Translations under genes and position numbers: made by a program
Shown here: in pieces, positions 47,678 through 61,557 of the stretch
Layout: the number at the start of each line of letters is the position of its first letter
Position numbering within the stretch: the first letter of the stretch is position 1
Notes under the pieces: generated by a model
Database searches by the model: none
What the model saw: the letters and a program-made list of their open reading frames with translations, nothing else
Told to the model about the DNA's origin: nothing
Assembly (NCBI GenBank): GCA_026075535.2
Contig: AP026540.1
Coordinates: 13,702,001 to 13,766,000, forward strand
DNA: 64,000 nt
Direction of reading: 5' to 3'
Source of the DNA: Tricholoma matsutake
Taxonomy: Eukaryota; Basidiomycota; Agaricomycetes; Agaricales; Tricholomataceae

Positions 47678-49961
47678 ATGATGCCTGCACCAAGAAACAA
47701 AGCTTCAAGAAAGAAAAGGGAAGGATATTTGGTGTGTTGCCATACTTGTAATGCAACGGCTTGTACCACAAAAACGAGAGGAGTTCTATGGCCTGTTGAA
47801 GGCAGTTCTTTGGCAAGGCATGAAAAAAGCAATGCGCATCCAAGTACGTGAGATAGCTACTCAATATGGTTTACTCATCCACGTATTTCACAAGATTGTT
47901 CAGAATCTTGTGCTGCAAAGCAGTCTGGGGCATATAAGCGCCAACCAACGGATGGCGAGCTTATGCAGGGCTTGAACCTGTATAGAGAGTATCTGAATAG
48001 AGCCGACCATCATAAGGGCTCGACTTTTCCAGGTGAATCTGGACAGCCTAATTCATTAGGGTATTGCCTTTGCGCCTCTATATGATGTTTTGTAAACTCT
48101 GATGCATTACAAACAGACTTTCAGCCCAACGATCCTCTGTGGGTGACCTCTTTGTTCAGGGATCTTCCATGGATATATCAGATGTTTCGTTGGACAACTT
48201 GAACCTATGTGGAGAACCTGCTTCAGTCAAGTAAGATCCTTCTTTCCCTCCCAGCCATTTGGTCGATATAAACAAACCTCAAACAGATTAATTACACAAA
48301 CAGCTGATTCCATTTCCACTACAGACAATTCTTCAGTGTACTATTCTGCCATAACCTCACCCATTATTGATGAGACGTCTGCACCACAAGATGCCCTAGA
48401 CAGCACCGATATGAATTGCTCATCACCGACTACATCCACACCATCATCTTGTCTTGGTGCCCATGAGATGGAAATATCGCACTCCTTCCGTGAGCGACCC
48501 ACCGCTGAGAAACTGACCCAGAAGGAACCGAATATTACATGGAAGTTATTGTATGTGCCTGATCCTACCAGATATATGTCAAAACGGGATGCAGAGGTTG
48601 ATATCGCGTGGACCATGGAAAGTATAACTGAAGAGGAGCTGGAATCAGTCCAATGTCTTATAGGGACTTGCATCTATGCATATGGAAAAAGAAAGCGAGG
48701 AAATCGAGGAGTGGACAAGTGGCGTTCAGTTCTCATCCAAGAATGGGTTTGTTTCTTGTACCGCTGATTGAGTTATATGCAGAGCTGACATTTTTATTCC
48801 ACAAGCTTTATGTGATTATCTCAATGTCAAGGGCTTTGAATGAAGATGAGAGTCCGAAAATCCAGACCGAATTTGTGCCCTGGAGGTGTTTCTTGGAAGA
48901 GTGGATCTATCCAGACAGTCCATCTGCGGATTTTGTAGGGTATCTGGACTGGTGTGACATTTTCATTGGAGGTATGGACTTGACGGTGGACTACTTGTGA
49001 GTATCGGTTTTATGTTTAGAAGATTATAACGAGGACATTTGATGATTCAGGGACAACCCTAAGTATGAAATCAAGTCAGATAATCTGGATCGGTACAAGG
49101 AGAGAATGCTACTGCTGGAATCGACAACACGATTATGGCCTTCAACAGTTCAAATTACCTCACTCGCCCAGAAGGATGCATTGATAAGGAATCTGGACAT
49201 TGTTGCTAAAAGTATAGGGACTAGGCGGCCAAGAACGATTGTGATGAAAGAAGGAGACCAAATCCCGGTCGGGTACGTGTTGAAGAGAACAAACAGTGAC
49301 TGTGGGACCCATGTTATCCTTCCAAAGAAAGGTAAAAGAAGCGAAACAGCGTGGAAGGATCTGAAGGGTGGAATGGTGGACTCAGTGTGGTTGGCTCAAG
49401 AGTACATTCCAACCCTGAGAGAGTTTGGTGAATGGCGGGTGGTAATGGTGGGAGGAAAGATTCTGTATTGTGCTCATATGCAATACGATGGATCAAAACA
49501 TTGTTGGAAGTTCGTGAACACCACCAGGTTTTTGTCGCTGAAAGAAATCAAGTTGAGTGCATATCAGTGGATTGCAGATTAATAAAACTGACTAGATATA
49601 TATTAGTGAACTACGACGGAGTGGAAAACTATGTGGAGATTACTCAGTGGCAGATCCTGATTTTGGGACACAGGAAATTTGCGAAAAAGGAAAGCAGGAA
49701 TTCTATCGATTTGTCCAAGAGACATACGAGAAATTATGTTTCGTGGAATCCTCAAGACTGGGAGGAAAGAGTGCGTTGTCCATGTTTTTACGGATGGACG
49801 TTGGGTTTTCTTTTGATGAAAATGAAGAAGCTTTCTATTTCGTTAATGAAATAGAAAGAACACCCACGACAAGCCTATGGTCCAGAGCTATTGGGGTGCC
49901 TGTCAATATATTTTCAGAGACGTTGGGTCAATGTCTACGGGAGTGGGCTGGTATATTTTAA
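47678..49961 (+). CDS. Gene A, palindrome 2 left copy
   Basis: Same length and structure as 15,425-17,708 (offset 32,253). Differences from palindrome 1: FRERP for FCERP, STVQITS for SMVQITS, ETAWKD for ETVWKD and PWRCF for PWRRF. All these are shared with its partner at 59,262-61,545. The ATP-grasp-like motifs are unchanged. Confidence 0.6.
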
Positions 49962-50086
49962 AAATATTGAGATAGTAGTGCGCAGTAGTCCTCAAATATA
50001 ATAGATTATCCTTGTACTACACTTCTGTCCAGTATATATGCCACTCGATAATTCTACTGCTATGTTTTACAGTACACAGCCAGACG

Positions 50087-51127
50087 CTAGGTAGACCTGA
50101 GGTCATAGACATCATAGTGGATGCCCAAGTAAATTTGCTGCGGTATGGGATGCGTTGTCCAGTTCGTCATTGAAGTTGCGGATGGAGAAATAAATTTGCA
50201 CCAGGTACGATATCCATTGTCCAGTTTGTCATTGAAGTTGTGGATGCTCAACCTGTCATCTGCGTCGTTGGGGTCATCATTGTCGTCGTCACCCCCCCCC
50301 CCCCCCCTTGTTTTCTGGCCCCATTCCTGGTCTTCCTGGTCGTGGCTGGCACTCCTCTTGTCGCGTTTGTCCCTGGCCTTTGCTGCTGCTGCTCCCGTCA
50401 TTGTTGGTGTCGCTGCCGTTGTTCCTGTCAGCTCTGGGGTCGTTCTTGTCGTTCCCCCGGTTCTTGTCCTCCCTGGCGTCGTCTGGAGCTGGTTCGGGGC
50501 TTTGGGGTTGCTGTGTTGGTGGTGGAGGTGGTCTTGTTGTCATCATCTTCATCATTGTGGCGGCAGCCGCTATGGTGGTGGTGGAGGTGGTCTTGTCGTC
50601 GTCATCTTCATCATTGTGGCGGCAGCCGCTGTGGTGGTGGTGGGTCCTTGGCGTCGGCGTTGCCCTCACCTAGTTGTTCCCTGATGCTGCTGCTGCTGAC
50701 TTAGTCGTTGGTACTCCTCCCGTTGCGGCATCGTCCCTTGCCGTCGTTTTCGGCGTCCTTGTCGTCCTGGTGGCGTCGTTCCCATGTTTCCTGGTCTTGT
50801 CCGGTCGCTCTCGTCCGTAGCGTTTCCGTGGTAGTGGAACGTCGTCGTCGTCGTCGTGGGGGCCATGGTACCTTTCTTGGTGTTAGGTCAATGGAAATAC
50901 CTAAAATACAATAAAAATTGTGTTAGTTGAAAGGAAAAAAACAAGACGAAAAGAAAAAACTTACCTGGGCCCGTTAGTTGCATGAGGTTGTTGTTGCTGT
51001 TGTTGCAAGAAGCGTTGGAGGAGTGTGGATGGGGGTGGAGGTTGGAGGCAGCGGCGGCGTCGAGAGTGGTGGTTGACTGACAAATGTTGAGACGGTGGGT
51101 AGTCTCAAAGGAAGGAGGGATGTTCAT
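50087..51127 (-). CDS. Gene E, palindrome 2 left copy, doubtful
   Basis: As 17,834-18,872, but one extra base near 50,785 changes the exon 2 frame, giving ETWERRHQDD and a stop after GRSTND. Such frame drift argues against a constrained C-terminus. Confidence 0.35.
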
Positions 51128-51145
51128 GCAACTGAAACCAAAGTC

Positions 51146-51273
51146 GGTCGAGCCTATCGACCAACAGCCACCTTACCTCCAGTGCTCAATCAAGCTATAG
51201 AGGCTCCCGGTCGAGCCTATCGACCAGAAACTCATGCAAGTAAGACTGAGGGCGTCGGTCGAGCCTATCGACC
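51146..51273. promoter_or_regulatory. Three 17-bp hairpin sites, palindrome 2 left
   Basis: GGTCGAGCCTATCGACC at 51,146-51,162, 51,209-51,225 and 51,257-51,273; no base changed. Confidence 0.6.
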
Positions 51274-51416
51274 AACAACCAAACTGTCGGTGGTGGTGGT
51301 TTCGTGAAATCGCAATCGAATTGGATTGATTACATCATTATCATTTTCAGTCTCCGCAACCAAACTCAGCGACTTTGCGCTCGTTGTACTATTGTACAGA
51401 TTACCCTACTGCATAG

Positions 51417-52235
51417 ATGTCCGAATACTTTGCTAATATCATTCTGAACCCGGATCATTTACACCTCCGACCACACTGCCTGACCTTTTCGACAGACGAC
51501 CGACCCAGATTGTACAGGGTAAGTCATGGTATTACTGCTACAGTGACAAAGCTCTGCTGATGTCTACGTCTTTCAGGCTGTTTGCGAGTCCCTCAAGAGG
51601 TACAATATAGATGGCTCTCTGCTATATCGGCGTGTAAAAGCAGATAACAAGGATGAGAGCGACTGGATCGCTCACGCAGACTGCCCAGTAAGTAACCCTT
51701 TTCTCCATACAGTGACAGTTATCGTGATGATCAAAATACAGATTTGTTATAACAATGAGGGTTTGTTCTACATTTTGGTGTGCTCTTGCAGGAAAAAAAT
51801 CTACTCAAAGGTTTGTTTCTGCTTAATTTTATATGCATTGTTCACAGTCGATCGCCAGGATTGCTTGAAGAAGATGGCAGAGGAACATGAAACTGGACGG
51901 CTTCATTGTGAGTGCAGATTCATCCTTCATCATTATTCATATGTAAGGTATCCTTTGTACTAGGCCCTTTCTGTAGAAGTTTCACGGTCATGTTGCATAG
52001 AGAATGGGTATTCTGTGTAGACGAGAAGGGGCGCCGAGAAGAAAAACAAGCTGCTGACCGAATTAGAACTCACAAGAAGAAGAAGATCCAGAAACTGAAG
52101 AAGCAGGAGGAGAAGCGCAAAGCAAAGGAGAATGCAGAGATGAAAGGCGATGGCAGAAAAGATATAGAGGGCAACTGCCAGTGGGCAGCGGCAATTAAAA
52201 GGGTTCACCTTATACTGCCACCTCCTCCAATTTGA
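51417..52235 (+). CDS. Gene C, palindrome 2 left copy
   Basis: Same five exons as 19,162-19,980 and equal length; one Ala replaces Val near the end (QWAAAIKR). Confidence 0.55.
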
Positions 52236-52572
52236 TAGTATGTATCTAGTGGTTTTGGCATTGCCTCGACTGTAACCCAAAAAAATGTCCAACTGTTGCA
52301 GGATTGTTGTCGAGATATCCAGCTTCTAGTAGAGATTCCACCTGACATTTACATAATTGCCCAACCAGTAAAGCGACCTTCTGTTGGGTTCTCAGAATTC
52401 ATGTCAATAGGGGCCCCTATTCCCAGATAAGATACATAGGTTATCTTTTTTGCCATTTGCTATGTCTGTTCCTAGTTATTCAAGGGAAGCTTGTACAAGT
52501 AAAAAAATCCTAATTGTCCAAAGTGGTGATCAGGTATGCCAATGTTAGACACTTATACTGATTCTGGAAAAC

Positions 52573-52985
52573 TCGTCTGATTTCCGTTGAGCATGACAGG
52601 ACCACGTTTTTTTAAACCAGGTTGGCTCTTCAGTGCATCCTTGATAAAAATACAATGCTTACGAGAGGTCGGGTGTCCAAGACGGCTGTTACGCAGTAGG
52701 CACCAATAAGCCCGTTTTACTTAAACCAATTTTGCTCTTGAGTTCAGTCTACAAAAGGGTAGCTGAGCAAATTTTTCGTCCATCTGATTTCCGTTGAGCA
52801 TGACAGGACCACATTGTTTTAAACCAGGTTGGCTCTTCAGTGCGTCCTTGATAAAAATATAATGCTTACGAGAGGTCGGGTGTCCAAGACGGCTGTTACG
52901 CAGTAGGCACCAATAAGCCCGTTTTACTTAAACCAATCTTGCTCTTGAGTTCAGTCTACAAAGGGTTAGCTGAACATCATTCATG
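52573..52985 (+). repeat. ~207-bp tandem duplication, two units
   Basis: Counterpart of 20,314-20,728; both units are present, with small differences such as CACATTGTTTTAAACC in the second. From 52,986 to 53,134 no gene is seen. Confidence 0.85.
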
Positions 52986-53134
52986 AAATTTTTTAAGTCC
53001 CTCGTGCAATTGTTAGTAGATCAACTAGCAACCCTGCAGCGCAGAGGAAGATCTGGCAAAGCATCGGGTTAGGCAAATAAATGACATTGATGCCCGTAAA
53101 GATGAGAAAGGTGGTTATGTGAGGACTGCACGTG

Positions 53135-53365
53135 TAATGTTGTCTAAAAGACTGGCCAGAGGTAGGAAATGGAAATTGTAAGGGTATCTGGCACAATATT
53201 GTTGTCGCCTGCGCTCGCCTGCGGTCGCACTGACTTACCATATCATGTGTTCACCCAGTGTACGCGGACGTCCCAGACGTCCATAGTCATGCCAATGTTG
53301 TCTAAAGGACCGGCCAGAGGTAGGAAAAGGAAATTGTAAGGGTATCTGGCACAGTATCGGCGACA
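53135..53365 (+). repeat. Inner ~148-bp repeats, ~1.6 units
   Basis: Two GGTATCTGGCACA motifs, against four in palindrome 1. Ends about 100 bases before gene B. Confidence 0.95.
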
Positions 53366-53467
53366 GCAGGTGAGAACAATATAAGCTCTGCTACGCTGTC
53401 ACATGGGGTTGTGACATACCCCTTATCATACGTCTTATCGATTACCATCTAACATCTAACATCTACC

Positions 53468-55424
53468 ATGTCTGAAAGTACCGCAAGACGGCAAGGGAAT
53501 CCACAGCTAGGCTTTGAGATTTGTCCACACACGTGCGGATGTCGAATAACCCAGGCTGCAGCGAACCGGTCACGCAGACAGCCTGCATGGATGCGACAAG
53601 CTCCTTTGACCCTAAAGGACGGCCACCACTTAAATTTCCATATCCAATCAAGAGAAGTACATCCAAACTGCACTGATGCGTGTGGAAATTTTGATAGTCG
53701 AGGTCGCGCACTAACAAATGAAGAGCACGCCGCTTGGGTTCTGCATCTCGGCCATTATACCAAGTACCACAGACACATTCCGCCTCAATTCCAATCACTA
53801 ATCCCTGCCACACCACTCAACGACGCCTATTCAGGTGCTCTGCCACCTCACCCACTGCCAGATCTTCGATCTCTGCCTGAAGCAATAGCCTCTATGTCTG
53901 TACAATCACATCCAGGTAATTCAGGCAGTGCATCGAGTGCTCGGCCGAAACTGCTCGTGGTTGAGAGTCCTCGTATCTGTACAGAGCCGAATAGCCTCGA
54001 AAGCGTCATGACTCTCTTAACGTACGATCGCTATGTCATGGAAAGGAATACCCCAGGCCCTATTAAGGCTGCAATTCGGACAGCCCCTGCAGGAATGGCC
54101 TATCGGGAGTGGGCCCATAAGGACGACCATAATCCAGACCTAGAGTCGTACCAAATACATGACATGGCAAGTATTGTATCACTTTGGATATTCTTATCTG
54201 ATTATGGTTCTACCAGATGGTCTGGGCAATTGCATTTCTGGAAGCAGGGTGGTCCGTTCAATGGATGAAATGGGACGTGTTCGTAGAGATTCTACTCAGC
54301 GGAAACTTCAGCCATATCACCAATATGTCAAATCTCAGCCTTATGGCGGGAGGTTTTAGCCTTGCTATCGACTACATGCACGTACCATGCTTCCTCATAT
54401 ACTCCATTAACCTCTGAATGATATTTATTCTAGTACTGAACATCCAGGATTGAATCAGATGAATATTGACCAATTTTGGTGCAACTTACTCAAGTTGTCC
54501 CTCGATGTTCCAATGTTCCCCCACCCACAAGATCTTCTTGCATCGGCATGCAAGGTTCAGCGCGACAATGACCTCATGACCGCTGCAATGACCGTGACAA
54601 AGACCCCCTATCCCAAATCTCTGACGTTGACCAACAAGCGGGATCTCAGGACAGCATGCAACAATGTCAACATTGTTGTTAAACGCGACTTCAGCGACTC
54701 GACAATGTGCACATTTCTCCCTGCGAGGGACGGGGGTGCCGACCACCGAACCGAGACAGTTCTCCAGAAATATGCCGAGTCAGAAATATTGTATGAAGGA
54801 ATCGAGTGCCTGCCCCGTCCGGCGTGGCTAGCCCAGCCTTGGATGCCTTCTTTAGTGGAGAAGGGAGAGATTAGGGCTTTTGTTGTTGGAGGTAAGCTAC
54901 TACATGCTGTTCATATGTGGCCACAAAGCACCGGTGGTTGGACCCACAACTTCGAGTTGGTCGACAATTACACGCCCTTGAAACAACTAAAGTAAGCCCA
55001 ACATTCGCAATACTTTGGAAGATAACTAACACTTTGTAGACCCGGGGATGCAGGTCACCTTGGACCGGTGCTCCACGAGGGGGGGTTTTCCAAAGAAATA
55101 TGCAACGAGAATCTGACGCCGGATCGGGCAACTGCCAGCCATAATGAATTTGTAAACTTCGTGGAAGGGTCGGTGAAGGCAGTCCTCAACATCGAAAATA
55201 CCAGACGATGTGATCGTTCGTCATCATTACAAGTCTTCTGCCGCGTTGACGTCGGGGTTTTACAAGGGAGGGGTGGAAAATTCCACTACTACATCAATGA
55301 GCTGGAGAGAAGTCTTACAGTAGGTCTCTACCGCCGGGTCACCGCCGTCCATACTTGGACCATGGTGAACACTGCTATCAGGTTAATACCCGATTACCTA
55401 CGTACATGCAGGCTCAGGTCCTGA
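53468..55424 (+). CDS. Gene B: ATP-grasp-like protein, intact, 600 aa, two GC-AG introns
   Basis: Starts MSESTARRQGNPQLGFEICP (53,468). Exons 53,468-54,166, 54,217-54,377, 54,434-54,991 and 55,040-55,424 join to 600 codons. The first two introns begin GCAAGT and GCACGT; the nearby GT choices break the frame. The N-terminus has a Cys-rich stretch (CPHTCGC). Exon 2 (MVWAIAFLEAGWSVQW ... SLAIDY) parallels gene A. Exons 3-4 carry NIVVKRDFSDSTM, WLAQPWMPSLVEKGEIRAFV, and CRVDVGVLQG with FHYYINELER, the same R-D ... N-E pattern as in gene A, so an ATP-grasp fold is likely. Substrate unknown. It is single in the spacer, flanked by inverted repeat arrays, with a TATA-like ATATAAG about 85 bases upstream. 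Confidence 0.65.
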
Positions 55425-55611
55425 GACAAGCGCAGGTTACCAAATTCAGTTTTCTTTTTTACATGTCTGGTATAGTTATAGTTAGTTATAGTTATATTTA
55501 GATCCTTGCAATGTTTAGACATGACTCAGATGCGGATATGGGTTTCCCGCTATTGCTTGTTACAGCTTTTGCAACCTCTTGCTATTCCACCAGACAACAG
55601 TGAACATATAA

Positions 55612-56090
55612 TATGGCAAGTCTGCATGACTGCAGGCGACAACAATATTGTGCCAGATACCCTTACAATTTTGATGTGGTAAGTCAGTGCGACTGCAGGC
55701 GACAACAATATTGTGCCAGATACCCTTACAATTTCCATTTCCTACCTCTGGCCAGTCCATTAGAAAACATTGGCATGACCATGGACGTCTGGGACGTCCG
55801 CATACACTGGGTGAACACATGATATGGTAAGTCAGTGCGACCACAGGCGAGCGCAGGCGACAACAATATTGTGCCAGATACCCTTACAATTTCCATTTCC
55901 TACCTCTGGCCAGTCCATTAGACAACATTGGCATGACCATGGACGTCTGGGACGTCCGCGTACACTGGGTGAACACATGATATGGTAAGTCAGTGCGAGC
56001 GCAGGCGAGCGCAGGCGACAACAATATTGTGCCAGATACCCTTACAATTTCCATTTCCTACCTCTGGCCAGTCTTTTAGACAACATTACA
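55612..56090 (-). repeat. Inverted ~148-bp repeats after gene B, ~3.5 units
   Basis: Four reverse-oriented GTGCCAGATACC motifs. The right arm begins at about 55,880. A short (TTATAG)-like repeat precedes it at 55,473-55,498. Confidence 0.95.
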
Positions 56091-56234
56091 CGTGCAGTCC
56101 TCACATAACCACCTTTCTCATCTTTACGGGCATCAATGTCATTTATTTGCCTAACCCGATGCTTTGCCAGATCTTCCTCTGCGCTGCAGGGTTGCTAGTT
56201 GATCTACTAACAATTGCACGAGGGACTTAAAAAA

Positions 56235-56650
56235 TTTCATGAATGATGTTCAGCTAACCCTTTGTAGACTGAACTCAAGAGCAAGATTGGTTTAAGTAAA
56301 ACGGGCTTATTGGTGCCTACTGCGTAACAGCCGTCTTGGACACCCGACCTCTCGTAAGCATTATATTTTTATCAAGGACGCACTGAAGAGCCAACCTGGT
56401 TTAAAACAATGTGGTCCTGTCATGCTCAACGGAAATCAGACGGACGAAAAATTTGCTCAGCTACCCTTTTGTAGACTGAACTCAAGAGCAAAATTGGTTT
56501 AAGTAAAACGGGCTTATTGGTGCCTACTGCGTAACAGCCATCTTGGACACCCGACCTCTCGTAAGCATTGTATTTTTATCAAGGATGCACTGAAGAGCCA
56601 ACCTGGTTTAAAAAAACGTGGTCCTGTCATGCTCAACGGAAATCAGACGA
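56235..56650 (-). repeat. ~207-bp tandem duplication, right arm, two units
   Basis: Mirror of 52,573-52,985. Confidence 0.85.
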
Positions 56651-56987
56651 GTTTTCCAGAATCAGTATAAGTGTCTAACATTGGCATACCTGATCACCAC
56701 TTTGGACAATTAGGATTTTTTTACTTGTACAAGCTTCCCTTGAATAACTAGGAACAGACATAGCAAATGGCAAAAAAGATAACCTATGTATCTTATCTGG
56801 GAATAGGGGCCCCTATTGACATGAATTCTGAGAACCCAACAGAAGGTCGCTTTACTGGTTGGGCAATTATGTAAATGTCAGGTGGAATCTCTACTAGAAG
56901 CTGGATATCTCGACAACAATCCTGCAACAGTTGGACATTTTTTTGGGTTACAGTCGAGGCAATGCCAAAACCACTAGATACATACTA

Positions 56988-57806
56988 TCAAATTGGAGGA
57001 GGTGGCAGTATAAGGTGAACCCTTTTAATTGCCGCTGCCCACTGGCAGTTGCCCTCTATATCTTTTCTGCCATCGCCTTTCATCTCTGCATTCTCCTTTG
57101 CTTTGCGCTTCTCCTCCTGCTTCTTCAGTTTCTGGATCTTCTTCTTCTTGTGAGTTCTAATTCGGTCAGCAGCTTGTTTTTCTTCTCGGCGCCCCTTCTC
57201 GTCTACACAGAATACCCATTCTCTATGCAACATGACCGTGAAACTTCTACAGAAAGGGCCTAGTACAAAGGATACCTTACATATGAATAATGATGAAGGA
57301 TGAATCTGCACTCACAATGAAGCCGTCCAGTTTCATGTTCCTCTGCCATCTTCTTCAAGCAATCCTGGCGATCGACTGTGAACAATGCATATAAAATTAA
57401 GCAGAAACAAACCTTTGAGTAGATTTTTTTCCTGCAAGAGCACACCAAAATGTAGAACAAACCCTCATTGTTATAACAAATCTGTATTTTGATCATCACG
57501 ATAACTGTCACTGTATGGAGAAAAGGGTTACTTACTGGGCAGTCTGCGTGAGCGATCCAGTCGCTCTCATCCTTGTTATCTGCTTTTACACGCCGATATA
57601 GCAGAGAGCCATCTATATTGTACCTCTTGAGGGACTCGCAAACAGCCTGAAAGACGTAGACATCAGCAGAGCTTTGTCACTGTAGCAGTAATACCATGAC
57701 TTACCCTGTACAATCTGGGTCGGTCGTCTGTCGAAAAGGTCAGGCAGTGTGGTCGGAGGTGTAAATGATCCGGGTTCAGAATGATATTAGCAAAGTATTC
57801 GGACAT
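56988..57806 (-). CDS. Gene C, palindrome 2 right copy
   Basis: Mirror of 51,417-52,235; same five exons, and it shares the palindrome 2-specific Ala. Confidence 0.55.
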
Positions 57807-57949
57807 CTATGCAGTAGGGTAATCTGTACAATAGTACAACGAGCGCAAAGTCGCTGAGTTTGGTTGCGGAGACTGAAAATGATAATGATGTAATCAATCC
57901 AATTCGATTGCGATTTCACGAAACCACCACCACCGACAGTTTGGTTGTT

Positions 57950-58077
57950 GGTCGATAGGCTCGACCGACGCCCTCAGTCTTACTTGCATGAGTTTCTGGT
58001 CGATAGGCTCGACCGGGAGCCTCTATAGCTTGATTGAGCACTGGAGGTAAGGTGGCTGTTGGTCGATAGGCTCGACC
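57950..58077. promoter_or_regulatory. Three 17-bp hairpin sites, palindrome 2 right
   Basis: At 57,950-57,966, 57,998-58,014 and 58,061-58,077, unchanged. Confidence 0.6.
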
Positions 58078-58095
58078 GACTTTGGTTTCAGTTGC

Positions 58096-59136
58096 ATGAA
58101 CATCCCTCCTTCCTTTGAGACTACCCACCGTCTCAACATTTGTCAGTCAACCACCACTCTCGACGCCGCCGCTGCCTCCAACCTCCACCCCCATCCACAC
58201 TCCTCCAACGCTTCTTGCAACAACAGCAACAACAACCTCATGCAACTAACGGGCCCAGGTAAGTTTTTTCTTTTCGTCTTGTTTTTTTCCTTTCAACTAA
58301 CACAATTTTTATTGTATTTTAGGTATTTCCATTGACCTAACACCAAGAAAGGTACCATGGCCCCCACGACGACGACGACGACGTTCCACTACCACGGAAA
58401 CGCTACGGACGAGAGCGACCGGACAAGACCAGGAAACATGGGAACGACGCCACCAGGACGACAAGGACGCCGAAAACGACGGCAAGGGACGATGCCGCAA
58501 CGGGAGGAGTACCAACGACTAAGTCAGCAGCAGCAGCATCAGGGAACAACTAGGTGAGGGCAACGCCGACGCCAAGGACCCACCACCACCACAGCGGCTG
58601 CCGCCACAATGATGAAGATGACGACGACAAGACCACCTCCACCACCACCATAGCGGCTGCCGCCACAATGATGAAGATGATGACAACAAGACCACCTCCA
58701 CCACCAACACAGCAACCCCAAAGCCCCGAACCAGCTCCAGACGACGCCAGGGAGGACAAGAACCGGGGGAACGACAAGAACGACCCCAGAGCTGACAGGA
58801 ACAACGGCAGCGACACCAACAATGACGGGAGCAGCAGCAGCAAAGGCCAGGGACAAACGCGACAAGAGGAGTGCCAGCCACGACCAGGAAGACCAGGAAT
58901 GGGGCCAGAAAACAAGGGGGGGGGGGGGGGGTGACGACGACAATGATGACCCCAACGACGCAGATGACAGGTTGAGCATCCACAACTTCAATGACAAACT
59001 GGACAATGGATATCGTACCTGGTGCAAATTTATTTCTCCATCCGCAACTTCAATGACGAACTGGACAACGCATCCCATACCGCAGCAAATTTACTTGGGC
59101 ATCCACTATGATGTCTATGACCTCAGGTCTACCTAG
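58096..59136 (+). CDS. Gene E, palindrome 2 right copy, doubtful
   Basis: Mirror of 50,087-51,127 with the same extra base and a G run of about 14 at 58,916-58,931. Confidence 0.35.
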
Positions 59137-59261
59137 CGTCTGGCTGTGTACTGTAAAACATAGCAGTAGAATTATCGAGTGGCATATATACTGGACAGAA
59201 GTGTAGTACAAGGATAATCTATTATATTTGAGGACTACTGCGCACTACTATCTCAATATTT

Positions 59262-61545
59262 TTAAAATATACCAGCCCACTCCCGTAGACATTGACCCAA
59301 CGTCTCTGAAAATATATTGACAGGCACCCCAATAGCTCTGGACCATAGGCTTGTCGTGGGTGTTCTTTCTATTTCATTAACGAAATAGAAAGCTTCTTCA
59401 TTTTCATCAAAAGAAAACCCAACGTCCATCCGTAAAAACATGGACAACGCACTCTTTCCTCCCAGTCTTGAGGATTCCACGAAACATAATTTCTCGTATG
59501 TCTCTTGGACAAATCGATAGAATTCCTGCTTTCCTTTTTCGCAAATTTCCTGTGTCCCAAAATCAGGATCTGCCACTGAGTAATCTCCACATAGTTTTCC
59601 ACTCCGTCGTAGTTCACTAATATATATCTAGTCAGTTTTATTAATCTGCAATCCACTGATATGCACTCAACTTGATTTCTTTCAGCGACAAAAACCTGGT
59701 GGTGTTCACGAACTTCCAACAATGTTTTGATCCATCGTATTGCATATGAGCACAATACAGAATCTTTCCTCCCACCATTACCACCCGCCATTCACCAAAC
59801 TCTCTCAGGGTTGGAATGTACTCTTGAGCCAACCACACTGAGTCCACCATTCCACCCTTCAGATCCTTCCACGCTGTTTCGCTTCTTTTACCTTTCTTTG
59901 GAAGGATAACATGGGTCCCACAGTCACTGTTTGTTCTCTTCAACACGTACCCGACCGGGATTTGGTCTCCTTCTTTCATCACAATCGTTCTTGGCCGCCT
60001 AGTCCCTATACTTTTAGCAACAATGTCCAGATTCCTTATCAATGCATCCTTCTGGGCGAGTGAGGTAATTTGAACTGTTGAAGGCCATAATCGTGTTGTC
60101 GATTCCAGCAGTAGCATTCTCTCCTTGTACCGATCCAGATTATCTGACTTGATTTCATACTTAGGGTTGTCCCTGAATCATCAAATGTCCTCGTTATAAT
60201 CTTCTAAACATAAAACCGATACTCACAAGTAGTCCACCGTCAAGTCCATACCTCCAATGAAAATGTCACACCAGTCCAGATACCCTACAAAATCCGCAGA
60301 TGGACTGTCTGGATAGATCCACTCTTCCAAGAAACACCTCCAGGGCACAAATTCGGTCTGGATTTTCGGACTCTCATCTTCATTCAAAGCCCTTGACATT
60401 GAGATAATCACATAAAGCTTGTGGAATAAAAATGTCAGCTCTGCATATAACTCAATCAGCGGTACAAGAAACAAACCCATTCTTGGATGAGAACTGAACG
60501 CCACTTGTCCACTCCTCGATTTCCTCGCTTTCTTTTTCCATATGCATAGATGCAAGTCCCTATAAGACATTGGACTGATTCCAGCTCCTCTTCAGTTATA
60601 CTTTCCATGGTCCACGCGATATCAACCTCTGCATCCCGTTTTGACATATATCTGGTAGGATCAGGCACATACAATAACTTCCATGTAATATTCGGTTCCT
60701 TCTGGGTCAGTTTCTCAGCGGTGGGTCGCTCACGGAAGGAGTGCGATATTTCCATCTCATGGGCACCAAGACAAGATGATGGTGTGGATGTAGTCGGTGA
60801 TGAGCAATTCATATCGGTGCTGTCTAGGGCATCTTGTGGTGCAGACGTCTCATCAATAATGGGTGAGGTTATGGCAGAATAGTACACTGAAGAATTGTCT
60901 GTAGTGGAAATGGAATCAGCTGTTTGTGTAATTAATCTGTTTGAGGTTTGTTTATATCGACCAAATGGCTGGGAGGGAAAGAAGGATCTTACTTGACTGA
61001 AGCAGGTTCTCCACATAGGTTCAAGTTGTCCAACGAAACATCTGATATATCCATGGAAGATCCCTGAACAAAGAGGTCACCCACAGAGGATCGTTGGGCT
61101 GAAAGTCTGTTTGTAATGCATCAGAGTTTACAAAACATCATATAGAGGCGCAAAGGCAATACCCTAATGAATTAGGCTGTCCAGATTCACCTGGAAAAGT
61201 CGAGCCCTTATGATGGTCGGCTCTATTCAGATACTCTCTATACAGGTTCAAGCCCTGCATAAGCTCGCCATCCGTTGGTTGGCGCTTATATGCCCCAGAC
61301 TGCTTTGCAGCACAAGATTCTGAACAATCTTGTGAAATACGTGGATGAGTAAACCATATTGAGTAGCTATCTCACGTACTTGGATGCGCATTGCTTTTTT
61401 CATGCCTTGCCAAAGAACTGCCTTCAACAGGCCATAGAACTCCTCTCGTTTTTGTGGTACAAGCCGTTGCATTACAAGTATGGCAACACACCAAATATCC
61501 TTCCCTTTTCTTTCTTGAAGCTTTGTTTCTTGGTGCAGGCATCAT
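59262..61545 (-). CDS. Gene A, palindrome 2 right copy
   Basis: Mirror of 47,678-49,961, sharing all four residues that separate palindrome 2 from palindrome 1. Confidence 0.6.
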
Positions 61546-61557
61546 CGGTTCTGATGT

